DNA of 64,000 bases from contig CAUEEP010000759.1 of assembly GCA_958450365.1 (NCBI GenBank), positions 62,001-126,000 of the forward strand, read 5' to 3'. Position numbers and translations under genes: made by a program. Below, piece after piece: positions 1 through 11,675 of the stretch. Every line of letters starts with the position of its first letter. The first letter of the stretch is position 1. This DNA comes from Mesorhabditis belari. Lineage: Eukaryota; Nematoda; Chromadorea; Rhabditida; Rhabditidae. The notes under the pieces were generated by a model. The model saw nothing but the letters and a program-made list of their open reading frames with translations, made no database searches and was not told the origin of the DNA.

Positions 1-392
1 TTCTCATCAATGTCTAAATTGTGTTTTCAATTTCAAATTTTTTAATATCCATCATAAAGTATTTATTTCATGCATACTCTGAGCAAATAAATAAAATCAC
101 AAAAGTTTTGAAAGGGTTAACCCGTCGAAAATGACCCGTTTAGGTAAAAAAAATGGCAAGTGAAAGAGACTTTGAAAAGAAAGACATAGGGAAATCAAAG
201 AAATCAAAGAAATCACAGAAAATGGGCAGTTCCGAATAAATATTGGAATGTTTCAAATAGAAAACTCTAAAAATTCGAAAAACTAGACACTCGATAGATA
301 AAGGGGAACTAAAGCTACGGATGAAAACTAAATGTGAACACTTCAAAAGGATAAGACTTAAGATCTTGTAGTTCTAGGTTTGTTTTTAGAAA

Positions 393-1667
393 TTAAATAG
401 CCCCGATCGGTGTTTTGTAGTGTTGACTCAATGGAGTGGCGCGGGCGGATCGCGGAAGAACAGAATGACAGCCAACTGTTACCTGAAAAGCGGATGAATT
501 GCTTTTGATAAAACGGATGAATTGGCTTTAATGTTGTAGACAAAATCCCGAGTTTGGCTATTACTTTATAACTTGTAGGCTATAGGAATGGGCTATTGTT
601 AAAGTCTAAAGCTAGCTGCTTTCTTTATAAAATCTTCCAAAGTCTTGTTTCATTCTTATATCATATTTACGTGCCATTGTCTAGAGGTAAATTCGCTCTC
701 TACAAGATATTGTAAAGTTCAATCATCCCACTTCACTACAGCATTCCAAAAGATGTATATATGTGCTAATAATGAATACTTTTTACTTATAATCAAGCTG
801 AAAGATCTGAAAGATCTAAAGGTTAAATACTTTTTGAGATATTGTACTGCTACTTACAGTAACTTTAGTCAATGAAATGTTTTTTAAATGCACATGCCGG
901 AAGAGATAATTGTTGAAAGTGTTAGAGTTTCAGGGTTTTGTCAAATTTCGGCCTTAAGTCCTTTAAAAAAAATCAGTAGATAACCTAGATCTCTCTTCTC
1001 TTAAACATCAAACAATTACAAAATCTAGTAGGCTTTCTAGGAGGCTAAGTTTAAAATTGCCTAAAATTTTCTGATTCTTACTCTCAATTCTTTTTCACTT
1101 ACCGGAATCGTTGCCCGAGCATATTCCCATCTTCCCGTCACCGGATCACAAGCGGCTCGCCGCAAAATGGGCACCTCTCGTTTGATCGGCAGACAAAAGG
1201 CAACTGGAAACTTCTTTTAGTATAAAAAGCGTCTACAAAAGTACAATGTTAAACGTTTTACTGTAAGGTCTGGAGTCTCTTCACTTCTCTTCTTTAGCTT
1301 TTCTTATTTACCTGATCCTCCTCGACTCCTCCGGCAGATACAATGTGCTTCGGAGATGATTTTTGGCTCTCTCGCTTCATCGTAGTTCACTCTAAAGTTG
1401 AAATTGATACTGATATTGTAAGCTTCTACTTTTATCCGCCAATCCGACGCCAATTTTTAATCCGACAGCTAATACTCAAGTGTATTACGGTAACGAACCA
1501 TCCAAAGTTTTATTTCAAAATCACCTCCACTGCCAGGGGCACAACGAGCGCTGCATGACCGATGAATCAGTGCCCGTATCGGGTGTTCCCTCGCATATCG
1601 GGTCCTGATCTTGTGGCGGTGTCCAATCTTCATCCAATGTTATTTCCTCTCTCACTCCACCCTCCAT
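393..1667 (-). CDS. IL-17-like secreted cytokine (four exons)
   Basis: Exons on the minus strand are 1667-1525, 1391-1312, 1203-1103 and 482-393; phases join without a stop to about 137 residues. Seen: CPWQW at the end of exon 1, EAHCIC in exon 2, VPILRR followed by a Cys and WEYARATIP in exon 3, and VTVGCHSVLP opening exon 4. Known: this order (SPW-like segment, EAxCxC, a V-x-LRR strand, V-x-VGC-x-C-V) is the cystine-knot core of the IL-17 family, which C. elegans has as ILC-17 ligands acting through ILCR receptors. The second Cys of the usual VGCTC motif is Ser here. The chosen ATG is the first Met inside a frame that stays open upstream to an acceptor-like TTTCAG near 1700, so a signal-peptide exon further upstream is likely and was not found. 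The partial N-terminus is the main uncertainty; family assignment is good. Confidence 0.8.
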
Positions 1668-1674
1668 CAACGAT

Positions 1675-1825
1675 TCCCGTAGCCATAACGCCATTTGGGT
1701 TTTCTGAAATGGTTCTTGTGAGTTTTAAATTGATTATTGTGAGTTTTAAATTGATTATTGTGAGTTTTAAATTGATCGGCGTTTAATGCAGGCAGCCATA
1801 ACGCCATTTGGGTTTTCTGATGGTT
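1675..1825. repeat. Short duplication and 21-bp tandem repeat beside IL-17 exon 1
   Basis: A block of about 27 bp containing AGCCATAACGCCATTTGGG lies at about 1680-1704 and again at about 1796-1820. Between them a 21-bp unit (TGAGTTTTAAATTGATTAT plus TG) is repeated three times at about 1719-1779. The first copy of the block overlaps the in-frame sequence upstream of the IL-17 ATG, so the duplication may have moved or copied the 5' part of that gene. Confidence 0.7.
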
Positions 1826-1899
1826 TTGTTGCATCCGAAAAAGGTTTGCTCGCTGATCTTGGGGACTGATTTAGTTGAATGCTTCAAAATCGTTGAATG

Positions 1900-2008
1900 C
1901 GACAGCCTTAAGTCCAACAGCCTTAAGTTCAACAGCCTTAAGTCAAACAGCCTTAAGTCCAATAGCCTGAAGTCCAACAGCCTTAAGTCCAACAGCCTTA
2001 AGTCCTTT
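1900..2008. repeat. Minisatellite, about 15-bp AGCCTTAAGTCCAAC unit
   Basis: About seven imperfect copies of a 13-15 bp unit built on AGCCTTAAGTCCAAC. It reads as low-complexity Leu/Arg/Asp or Ser/Asn/Leu/Lys in open frames on both strands, which are translated repeat rather than genes. The following segment (AAGTCCTTTAAAAAA to about 2044) recurs at 956-1002. Confidence 0.85.
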
Positions 2009-2059
2009 AAAAAAAAATCAGCAGATAACCTAGATCTCTCTTCTCTTGTGAGTAATTGA

Positions 2060-3520
2060 TTGGATTTCATTTATTCTGTAATCATGCAACCTTTGTTTAT
2101 AGTTAATTTCTAATTTCTATGTTTCTTAAGGTGTTACAAATGGAGATTGTAGAAGTTCTCAAAAATGATGTCATTGAAAACACTTCGTCACTTATTTGCT
2201 CAAGGTTATTTACTAGAGAAAGTTGAGGGGAAGCTGTTTTTCTTACGGTTTCAAAATTGATGACTCAAGGGTAATCTCAATTCCTCTAATATCATCATCA
2301 AAGCTTTTAAAACTTAAAAACAAGGTTAAAAAGTAGCAGTCAGAGTTGAGAAAAAAACCCTAGTTTTCAATAGTTTCAAATTCCACTCAAATTACTTTAA
2401 CGCTTAAAAGTTTTGCTTTTGCTTATTTACCTCAAGATTTGCCACTAGTCACACCTAAAGCTCCCGGTTTTTTTTTTCAAAAACACAGAGAAAAGATTGC
2501 TTTCAAAACTCGCTTAAACATGATGAATCTTTTGACATTTACCTCAATTTCCCCCCAAAAAAGTGACATATAATATCTAGCCGATCCAAAAAAAAAAGTT
2601 CAAGTGAAAAGAAAAGTGCGATAAAAGCGGTTTTGTGACATCTAAAAAAGGAGAAATGGAAACGGTTCTGCCAACATCAATGATGTTTTGTGAGGGGAAA
2701 GTGATCGATTATTGAAAGGGAATGATCAGTATTATGATGCTTTATGAAATAACTATATCTAGAAAGATCTGAAGAAGAAATTGGATCTAGTCTGAAGTCT
2801 GAAGAAGAAATTGGGCCTAGTTTAGGCGTATTTGCAGCTGTACTAAGTATTGTAATTTTAACTATAACGTGGATTGTACTAGGCAACGTAAACTTAACCA
2901 TAGCCATGGACTGTACAGATGTCCTGTATCCTGATTTCCTGTATCCTGATGTCTTGTATAAATGAAGTGCTTCACCTATTGTAGTCCAAACTTGTGCCAA
3001 ACCAAACATTCAGTCATCCAAACATCCAAACAACCCAGAATGTAAGCGAAACCCAAACTTATGAACCTATCAAAAGTGCTCCAGGGTATCAAAAGTCATC
3101 CAGGCTATCAAAAGTCATCAAACCTATCCTCCAGGGTTTCCTACTGTAATCCCCGATCAGACAGTTGATCAGCTGAATATCGAAATCGAAAAGGATTAGG
3201 AATTTCTCTTCTAAAAAGGAAAATGAGGTGAATGGCAGGGGGGAACTGTTAAGTGAATGGCAGAGGGAAGCCGTTAAGTGAATGGATCATCAATCGGAGA
3301 AGATTGATGGATTTCAGTGGGAAGGAGAGAAATTATAAAAGAAAATGATTCATTTCCACTTCGAGTTTTCCAGTGTGCCAGGCTTTCTCTTTCAGCAAAG
3401 TGCAAATGACTCCAGAAATTGGGTTCAAATCTCATTTTGATTGTTTTTTAAGCGCTTACAAGAGGACTTTGCAAGAGGACAAGAAAACTCAAGAGCTTTG
3501 CTAATAGCTTGGCTAATAGC
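2060..3520. other. Intergenic, no supported gene
   Basis: AT-rich sequence with short direct repeats (GTGAATGGCAG units near 3230-3285, TATCAAAAGT units near 3068-3120). The open frames here are repetitive and lack splice or domain support. Confidence 0.5.
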
Positions 3521-3524
3521 TTGG

Positions 3525-3725
3525 CTAAAAGCAATCGTATTCATCAAAGTAATCACTTTCAAACTCCGATCTCAACCGCTTATTGAAACTGACCAAATCG
3601 TCGGGTTCTTTGCACAAATGATGGGGTTTATGAATGTGCCGAGTCGCTTTGTGATGTCTCTTCACTTCGGTCATCGCTGCAGTGATTGACGAGATGAAAA
3701 AGAAAATAAAGAAAAATATTAGCAT
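3525..3725 (-). CDS. Possible small secreted peptide (66 aa)
   Basis: A 66-residue frame begins with a strongly hydrophobic stretch (MLIFFFIFFFISSITAA) typical of a signal peptide. A basic/His-rich segment with KR follows, and the end is acidic and aromatic (SDYFDEYDCF). An acceptor-like TAATTTAG lies about 20 bases before the ATG, which would suit trans-splicing. No family is recognised. It could be a secreted peptide precursor or a chance frame; its terminal TTTTAG is itself acceptor-like, so the true end may differ. Confidence 0.35.
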   Translation of the reverse strand: MLIFFFIFFFISSITAAMTEVKRHHKATRHIHKPHHLCKEPDDLVSFNKRLRSEFESDYFDEYDCF

Positions 3726-4207
3726 TTTCGGTGCCTGGATCTAAATTACTATAAAAATTAGTGAAATTTTCTTTTCGAACAAAGATTTGAAAATCTTATT
3801 GAAGATTGAATAAATTTTCGGGATCTCAACACTTTTGACGTTTAAAGAACAAGGCTTTTCACTGAAAATGACGAGCAACTTAAATATTAAATATAAAATA
3901 GCAAATGAAAGCTGAATATTTAAAAAAATGAGACAAACGATTTCGATCTGTCTTTTTTTTCTTCAAAGGTCAGGGAGAAATCGGAAAATACAAAAAATCG
4001 CTTGAAAAAATCTCTCTTCGCCTATTTGAGAAGTTCGATTGCGTGATTTCACTGACCCGAATCTTTTCCCCCAATCTCCACCAAAAAACAAAACAAAAAT
4101 GAATTTAAGGGAAGGAAAAAAGAAAGTTATCCTTAATAAATAGCTAATGAAGTCGATATTGGATAGAGGATTGAATTCAGGAGAGGATTGAATTGAAGGG
4201 AGGATTG

Positions 4208-4425
4208 AAGCCTCAGTTCTATCTGAGCCTCAGTTCTATCTGAGCCACAGTTCTATCTGAGCCACAGTTCTATCTGAGCCTTAGTTCTATTTGAGCCTCA
4301 GCTCTATTTAAGCCTCAGTTCTATTTGAACCTCAGTTCTATTTAAGCCTCAGTTCTATTTGACCCTGAGTTCTATTTGACCCTCAGTTCTATCTGAGCCA
4401 CAGTTCTATTCAAGCCACAGTTCTA
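4208..4425. repeat. Minisatellite, 17-18 bp GCCTCAGTTCTATCTGA unit
   Basis: About twelve tandem copies of GCCTCAGTTCTATCTGA with point differences (CTCAG or CACAG, ATCTGA or ATTTGA). Variation increases toward the 3' end. Confidence 0.9.
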
Positions 4426-5279
4426 ATCACCGAGAAATAAATGGCAATCCCTTTTTCTTCTTTTTTTTCTGTAAAATTATTGATACTGATTGAAAAATGT
4501 TTGCCCAATTTCATTTGGAATAGTGTAAATGCAAATTTCGATTCTACATAAAGATTGATTCCACTCATTTACAGTACAAAGAAGTGCAAAAAGACGCAAA
4601 TCCTGGAGGAAACAATTTTGGAGAGTTTGTAGAGTCAAAAAAATGCATTCACCAAAGCTCATCCAAGTGATTTACAAGCTGGCAATTAGGGTGAGTGTCA
4701 AGGGAAAGTGAAATTCACCCAACATCGTCCACTCCATCAAAAAAAAAGTGGGTGGAGCTAGTGAAATTGCCATTGGCAGCCTTTCGCCCCTTCAAATTGT
4801 CACCGGATTTTGGTTCTTTTTCATTTTTTTTTTTCGTAAAAAGGCGAAAGCTGTCTATCATTTGGCAACCCTTTTTCGAAGAAAATAATTTGAAAAGAAT
4901 GAGAAATCCTTGCTGATTTCTGGATTTCTTTTTGATGATTGAGGTGGTGTCGAGGATTTGATTCAATTTCACTTTTGTCTGACGAGCATTTGTCTGACGA
5001 ATTTGCAAATTTTAGCATTGCTAGGGAAAGGAGATAGAATTTAGATTTAACAAGGCAATCATTTGTTGTTCATTTTATGAGAAGTTTAATGATTTTACTG
5101 GATTATGATATAATGATATAATGAATGATTAGTTAAAGAATATTTGAATATTTGAAGTATTAAAAAACAGAGCTATTTCAAAAAGCCAAAAAGCTACTGG
5201 CTTTTAGCTAAAGGCTAAGTCAAGCCAAAGTCAAGGGCTTCCAAATGGCCTTGGCCTGGAATTTCAACCTTACTGTTGG

Positions 5280-5458
5280 ATTTGGAATCGAGAACCTTGG
5301 CTTTGGCTTGGCTTGGTCTTGAATTTATGGAGAATTTAGTAAAGATAATTGGCTTGGCTTTGGTTACTTTTGGATTTGGCTTGACTTGGCTTTGGTTACT
5401 TTTGGATTTGGCTTGGCTTGGCTTTGGTTACTGTTGGATTTGGCTTGGCTTGGCAAAG
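5280..5458. repeat. Minisatellite rich in GGCTTGGCTTTGG
   Basis: Three to four imperfect copies of a unit of about 36 bp (TTTGGATTTGGCTTGGCTT followed by GGCTTTGGTTAC). A Leu/Trp-rich open frame at 5276-5467 is a translation of this repeat. Confidence 0.8.
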
Positions 5459-5954
5459 CAGCCCTAGAAGCAGCCCTATTAAAAACCTATAAAGAGCCCA
5501 AGACTAGGGTCTATTCTTTCTTAATCTTTTCAGCTTCTTTATAATTTTGATTCAATTCAATGAGAGCTTGATTCCTCGGCTAATTTGATCAGAATCAATC
5601 GATCAATCGGTCAAGTATGGTGTCCAGGTTACTCACCTTTTAGAAAACTCTGAGGACTAGACTTAAGCGTGCTTCTCCTGAAATGCTTCTCATACTTTCC
5701 CATTCGAAACATCATCTTTATCTCCAAAAGTGATTTACCATTATAAATTGAAAAGCAAAAGAGATTGCAAAGCTTTCCCTTGCCTTCAATCACATGGTCA
5801 TCACCTCCTCCACCCAAATCGATTCAATTAGCAAACATGAAGGAAATCGCCCCTACAAAAGGGTTTCTTTGCTCAAATCTCTGTCTTTTCTGGATTCTTT
5901 TTCTCATTCTTTCCCAGAAAAAGGCTTTTCACTGGTCTGCCATTCGAATGAAAT

Positions 5955-5990
5955 GACAGCCGATTTGCTGATGACAGCAAATCGGCTGTC
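5955..5990. repeat. Perfect hairpin, 16-bp arms
   Basis: GACAGCCGATTTGCTG at 5955-5970 is exactly inverted at 5975-5990 with a 4-base loop. No T-run follows, so it is not an obvious terminator. It may be a very small foldback element. Confidence 0.7.
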
Positions 5991-6473
5991 ATCAGCATGG
6001 ATGGGAAACTGAGATGGGAAATTGAAGAAGGGGAAATTTAAGGGCAAATTGAAGGGGGACAAAAAATTTGAAAGGGGGGAAACAACGAGAAAAAAATATA
6101 TGAATTACAAGCTTCTAAAAGACTTCGAAAATAGTTATGAATTTGAATCTGCTCAATGAGAAAATCGGCAATAATCTCGACCTTGACAATTTCACGACAA
6201 AATTTCTCCTTTTTCTTCTCTTTTCATGGATTTGGGCCATTCGAAAATGATTGAGATTTTGAGAAGAACAGATTCTTTCTTTTCATTTCTTTTCGTTTCG
6301 TTTCTTTTCATTTCATTTCTTTTCAGAAAAGACGGGCTGATTTCTCTCTTTTCCCCGATGAAAACTGGGTCATTCCTCGGTTTTCTTTTCATCTCAATTT
6401 CTCCATTCTCATATTTTTGTTCCAATATTCTGTGCCTGGCACCTTTTTGTATGTTTCATTGAGATTTTTGATA

Positions 6474-6570
6474 CCGTATTTTCTGTAATAGTAGTGCGCA
6501 CTACTATTTTTTCAACCCCCTCCTGCCTGCACTACTATTATAGACTGCACTACTATTACAGAAAATACGG
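6474..6570. mobile_element. CCGTA-family MITE, 97 bp, TA-flanked
   Basis: The ends CCGTATTTTCTGTAATAGTA and its inverse are flanked by TA on both sides. The interior is an almost continuous palindrome of AGTAGTGC / GCACTACT units. The ends match the other CCGTA...TAATAG elements in this window, so this is probably a small non-autonomous pogo-type element. Confidence 0.8.
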
Positions 6571-7306
6571 TAGTTGTTGTGATGAAAATGTTGATGTTGG
6601 TTGTTGATGAAATTGATGTTGATGAAAATGTTTAGTTGATGTTGATGGAAATTAGTTGATGAAATATCAACTAACATATTAACTAACATATTAAATAAAA
6701 TATTAATATCAACTTGACATTAGAGTCCCTAGAGGAATGCGGATTTCTAAGGCAATTTGGTGGGTGGGAAATTTGAGAAATTATTTCTCCGATTTGCTCA
6801 CCTTTTCGAAAAGATGGAAGAGAATAATTAACCAATTGAATATCTTTAAAATAAAATATTTAATAATCTTTAATTTAATTGCTAAAATTACAATATAAAG
6901 ATACTATATAAAGATTTATAAATTTTATTTATAATGATTTATAATGAACTTTAAAATTCTCAAAATGTAAAAGAAAAAGCAGAGATCATGCTGAGATTAG
7001 CATCCATCACAATCGGTCAAAAAAAATGCAGAAAATTTGGCATAAATAGGAATGATATGGCACAAAAATGAGAGAAAATGATAGAAAATGATAGAAAATG
7101 ATAGAACATTTGTTTGAAACAATAGAAACAATAGAAATTTCGTGAAAACCCATAGAATTGAATAGATTATGCTGAAAAAAAACGAGATATGTTGATCAAT
7201 AAGGGATTTTTAAAAGATATGTTTCAAAAAGAATTGAATAAAGACATCATAATCTAAGCTTTAAGCTAATATAGTTTTAAAAATTCGCATAAAACTCAAG
7301 ATCCTT

Positions 7307-10300
7307 CTAGTCATCTTTTGGATATAAGAAAACCAAAATGAGCAACAGAATCGCTGAGAGAAAGACATAGGGAAAGAAAGCCCATGTGAAACCGTATTCC
7401 TTGACACAGCCCATGAAGGTTGATGTGCTAAAATGGAGATCATTTTGAAATTATTAGGGAAAAATTTCTAATAAAGCTAAAGATAGTAAGTAAAGTTGTG
7501 TTTTAGATAAATTAAAGTCCGTTCTATAAACTAGGCTGGGCCTGGGCTGACTTCTCGCAGCTTTCATGAGCCAGAGTCTTTCATTTAGCAAATTTGCTAA
7601 ATGCTAAATGCTAGATGCTAGATGCTAAATGCTAAATAGTTTAGCGAAAGTCAACTGTAAAGTAAAATCCCTTAGCATTTGCTTAGGAAGTATCTGCTGT
7701 AAAGGATTCACAGCATTTGCCTAGGGAATATCTGCTGTAAATTCAGGCCAACCGAGAGCAACCTAGGCTAGGATCTGGCGTTGGAACAACTCTATTTTCA
7801 CTTGTTGATTGGTATCTTTCTTTACCTGATCGTCGTCCCCAGCCACATCAACGCCCTCCCCGCACTCCCGTACCTCAATCGTTCCGATGGAGCGGCGAAT
7901 TGCTCTGAACTTGTAACAGTTAACTTAAAAACAGTAGCATAAAGCCTAGAGACCAGTCTCGTTACAGTAACCGTACAAGTCAGACAACCTTCAAGCCAAT
8001 TTAGTCGATGAATTTGAAAGATTCTCGTTTTATTGATGTTCTAGTGGAAAATGAAACCAAAATTGACAAGATTTTTAAGTTTAAACGGTTGAAAACTCAA
8101 AAAACATGGGAATTCGCATATGTTTAAACCTGCAATAACACAAAGCGCCGTGTTACACGGGACACACGTCGAGACGGCGAGAGCAAACAGCCAGAAGCAC
8201 AGGAAAGCCGTCTTTTGCTAAAACTTTTAAGGATCAAGAAGGCTTTGAATTATTTTTGAGCTTACATCGGGTGGTAATAGATCATAGGCACTGGTTAGGA
8301 GGAGGAAGAATTGAATGAAAACCGATAGGGCATAGCCACCGACAACGAGAAGACGGCTGGAAATTGAGTTTGGCTAGAAGTGAAAGCTTTTTGTACCGGT
8401 TCAGTGCATTGTATTGATGGAGGAATGAAAGAAGAACCATTTGACACAACGGGAAACCGATTCCCAACCAAAAGCATGACGTTTCCGAGGCACCGAATTC
8501 CTTGAAAATGAGAAGGGAAAACGCGAGGATCACTGGGACGCCGATTGTCTGAAAGAGGATGAAAGATTGTTTATTCAAAAGTGTATTCAAAAGTTCATTC
8601 AACTCTCCTTACCACATTCAACAACATCAAGACATTCGTAAGGGCAATCGGTCGCTTGCTTTGTCGACTATTTTGTAGATATCCATCAAAACCTTGTTTC
8701 TCTTCTTCCGATAAAAGGAGATCATTGCGTGGACCCGGTCGCAACCATAAATAGAGGCCACCTGTGCAATTTTTGAATGCAATCGACACTTGAAAACTAT
8801 CATTGCTTCTAGTTTTCTTTTATATTAATTAATTAGCAAGTTTCCAAGTGTCTACGGTAACTTTGACACATTTTACAAAACGATTGCTTTGTTAGATTAG
8901 TTTATTCTTTGTTAATTTGTTCAAAACCTTTGTCAAACTTTGCGACAAAAATTTTCTTTTCTCTCGCAATATTTCCAGCAGAGTTTTTTTTGCATTTGAT
9001 TGTCTTTTTGAAGTGAAAGCATTCACTCATACAATTCAGATTTCATTTCTCACCTGTAGTCGCACTGAATACACAACAAGCCAATACAACAAGATAGGCA
9101 TCGGATTTGATAACTGGTAGAATGTTCGAGATTAGAGTCGAGAAACAGAAAGCCAAGCCAAGGACGAGGAAATGAGCCGGACGATGACGGTAGGGAACCT
9201 GGGAATGAAATTAAACATCAGTTTTCACTTATCTACTATATAAAAGAGTAGTCTGTACAGGCTTTTCCTTTCATCTTTCAGTCAAAAACTAGTTACCCAA
9301 AAGTAATTGAAGTAAGCTTAGAAAAAACTGATTCAGTTCAAACTCAAACCAGATTGAAACCGCAAATTTGGGTTTAGTGGAGAAAGTCTAAGAAACAAAG
9401 AAACAAATTTGAAACAGACCAACTCAGCGAGCAGCACCGGCGCGCAAACAAATCCAAGACCCGCCCCGGCGCCCATGAAGAAACGAGCGATCGAGAGGAA
9501 AAACCAGCTCAAATTTTTTGTTTAAAAAAAGGAATAAAGCTTATTATCGAAAAAATCTCACAAGGTTAAAAGGCTTTTTGATAAAAAATTCTTTTCCCAC
9601 ACCAACCTTGGCACTAAGCCGATAACAGCCGCCAAAATGAGCAACAAAGCATCGATGACGAGAGCTGATCGAGGATCGGATGATGGCCGTACAACCATCA
9701 ATAAGGTAGTCGTTAATTTTCCTGAAAACTTTATAATGAGATCAATTTTTTTTCTATAGAAAACAATTCTCATTTCTGTCGCTAAACATTTGAACAACTT
9801 TTGATTGATTTCATTTGTAGAAAACGATTTTTAATTATGTAAGAGATACAGTACTGGGCAATGAAATATGATATTTGAAAAACGATCGTCACTTTCGCGC
9901 GTCTGTAACTCCCTTGTCTTTAAGTTTAAACTATTAGTGTTATACATTTTCTGAAAGCTCTTTTCAAGGGCTACACAATGGTAATATTAATATTTAGAAA
10001 TACGGTAAAAACAATGGAGTTACAGACGCGCGAAAGTGACGATCTTTTTTCAAATATGATATTTCATTGTCCAGTAGTGTACATTTATTCATATGAATAA
10101 CGTGGCATAAACAATACACATGCAGCCCTAAATGTAAGGAAGAAATGTAAGGAAGGAAGAAAGAAAAAGAAAAATGTAAGGAAGAAAAAAGTCCAGATCC
10201 GGATTGAACCCTCGACCTCCTGACCAGCAAACAGGACTCTTAGCCACTCGGCCATGACGGCTCCCAGGGCGTTTAATTTAAAGCTATTTACCTTGAAACT

Positions 10301-10402
10301 TGATCTTTTCCACTTACCAAACGGAAAAGCGGCTCCAGCAGCAGCCAATTCTTTCATATCCAAGCCATTCGAGAGAGCGTTCAGCGCTGATTGCTCAGCC
10401 AT
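7307..10402 (-). CDS. MFS sugar-transporter-like membrane protein (SLC2 type)
   Basis: Nine or more coding segments join in frame on the minus strand from ATG at 10402 to TAG at 7307, about 365 residues. Seen: a hydrophobic segment VIDALLLILAAVIGLVP, then RFFMGAGAGLGFVCAPVLLAE, which follows the sugar-transporter pattern G-x-G-x-G...P-x-x-x-x-E, and later AEQFAAPSERLRYGSAGRA, resembling the E-x-F-x...R signature after TM10. At least eight hydrophobic spans are present and the protein ends VFLYPKDD. A 40-base intron lies at about 8398-8359. The first exon (MAEQSALNAL...) is not a membrane segment, and the usual TM1 seems to be missing, so an upstream exon may exist or the N-terminus is shortened. 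Substrate unknown; it could be an orphan MFS carrier rather than a sugar transporter. Confidence 0.75.
9849..10079. mobile_element. TA-flanked MITE with about 63-bp inverted ends
   Basis: The left end CAGTACTGGGCAATGAAATA and the right end, the inverse of CACTACTGGACAATGAAATA, are flanked by TA at 9847-9848 and 10080-10081. The arms stay nearly identical for about 63 bp, through CGTCACTTTCGCGCGTCTGT. There is no coding capacity. The TA duplication points to Tc1/mariner mobilisation. It sits in the first intron of the transporter gene. Confidence 0.9.
10191..10264 (-). ncRNA. tRNA-like Pol III unit
   Basis: On the minus strand an A-box-like TGGCCGAGTGG is followed about 35 bases later by a B-box-like GGTTCAATCC, and the unit ends in T6. 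The anticodon-like loop reads TTGCTGG. The T-stem and acceptor stem pair badly, so it is a degenerate tRNA, a tRNA-derived SINE head or another Pol III RNA rather than a working tRNA. It lies in the transporter's first intron, on the same strand. Confidence 0.55.
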
Positions 10403-11095
10403 TTGAAGTGAGGAAACGAGTGACAGGATTAATCTTTAAAATAAATTGATAAGTAAAAAGTGATCGCTTTATCTACTATCTTATTAAATTTGTTTCCAAT
10501 AAACGTATCTAGCTCGCCGCGCACCTAGCCGCGCATCTAGCTCACCGCGCACGCAAGAAGACCTTCATTTAATTCCTCTTTCAAACTGTAGATGTCGCTG
10601 ATAAATGAAATCGGCTTTAGGCAGGAGACGTGCGTTTACCAGAGCCCAAAGTACATATTCGTATTCATACTTTCAACAGATTCAGCTTTTAGAGCCTTTT
10701 AGAGATCAGAAAACAAGTTTTCTATAGAATTTGAATATCAAAACGAACCCTTCTCGAATTCCGGGAGTCATTTTTGTGAACAACTTTTGGAAGAGGAGGT
10801 GTAGATTGTTTTTCTAAATCGAAGCATCTTTCTACCTCTTTTAAAGCTTGAAACATGTCAAGGAAATTCAATTGGTTGAGATTAAAGTTTCAAAATCAAA
10901 AATCAAATAAAGTCATTCATTTTGAAAAATATTGTGTTTTCTCATAAGGTGTAAAAAATTGAAAAATTTACTGTGAAAGAACAAAAAAAAATGAGAAAGG
11001 GTGAGAGAAAAATCGATCTTCAACAACCGAAACATTTTTTTGGCAGTTTCACAAAGTTTTCGGCGAATTAGAAACAAGGAATTGGAATTGTTGAC

Positions 11096-11294
11096 GGTCC
11101 TTTTACAAAATGTCGTTTTCTATATCAAAAAAGGAATTTTTGACGTGTTTTTGATTGATATTTTCATTTTAATCTTCTAAAAATTTGCTAATTCTTAAGA
11201 TAATGAAAAATCGTTTTGTTTAGGAAAATCGTCAAAAGGTCTTTGCTTCAAAAATAGTGCTTAAAAAGAGAAAACGACATTTTGTAAAAGGATC
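11096..11294. mobile_element. Small MITE with 25-bp inverted ends
   Basis: GGTCCTTTTACAAAATGTCG (continuing TTTTCT) at the left is inverted at the right as GAAAACGACATTTTG plus TAAAAGGATC. The interior is AT-rich and non-coding. No convincing target duplication was seen. Confidence 0.75.
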
Positions 11295-11429
11295 GGCGTG
11301 AGATTTGAGGAGGAAAAGGGAAAGGAGAGAGTCGATTTTAGCGATCACTTTTGTTTACTTACAAATATTGTTTAGTGTTTGATTTTAAGAAAAATTAGTG
11401 GTAAATGACTTCAAAAAATATATGAAATA

Positions 11430-11675
11430 AATCTGAACCAAAACTGAACCAAAGCTAAACCAAATCTGAACTAAAACTGAACCAAGTCTGAACCAAATCT
11501 GAACCAAATCTGAACCAAATCTGAACTAAAACTGAACCAAAGCTAAACCAAATCTGAACCAAATCTGAACTAAAACTGAACAAAAACTGAACCAAATCTT
11601 AACAATATATGAAACAAATCTGAACCAAATCTGAACTAAAACTGAACCAAATCTTAACAATATATGATCCAAATC
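11430..11675. repeat. Minisatellite, 11-bp CTGAACCAAAT unit
   Basis: About twenty copies of an 11-bp unit (CTGAACCAAAT, CTGAACTAAAA, CTAAACCAAAT variants). Higher-order blocks recur, for example CTGAACTAAAACTGAACCAA. Confidence 0.9.

Larger units (their letters stand above)
3726..7306. other. Gene-poor stretch with simple repeats
   Basis: No gene is supported. The only coding-like signal is on the minus strand at about 5640-5820: a Gly/Asp-rich frame (GGGGDDHVIEGKGK) with a donor-like GTAAAT, then a 41-base segment bounded by CATTTCAG and GTGAGT at about 5679-5639. It could be two small exons of an unknown gene, but I cannot extend it either way. Confidence 0.35.

Noticed and set aside
358..543. 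61-codon minus-strand frame at the IL-17 last exon
   Set aside because: It is a different frame from the one that joins the upstream exons and gives VTVGCHSVLP.
1783..2070. 95- and 83-codon frames on opposite strands
   Set aside because: Both are built from the 15-bp minisatellite and lack splice or domain support.
5276..5467. Leu/Trp-rich 63-codon frame that looks like a membrane segment
   Set aside because: It is a translation of the GGCTTGG minisatellite.
10191..10264. Functional tRNA-Ser(GCT)
   Set aside because: The anticodon-like loop reads GCT, but there is no long variable arm and the T and acceptor stems do not pair.
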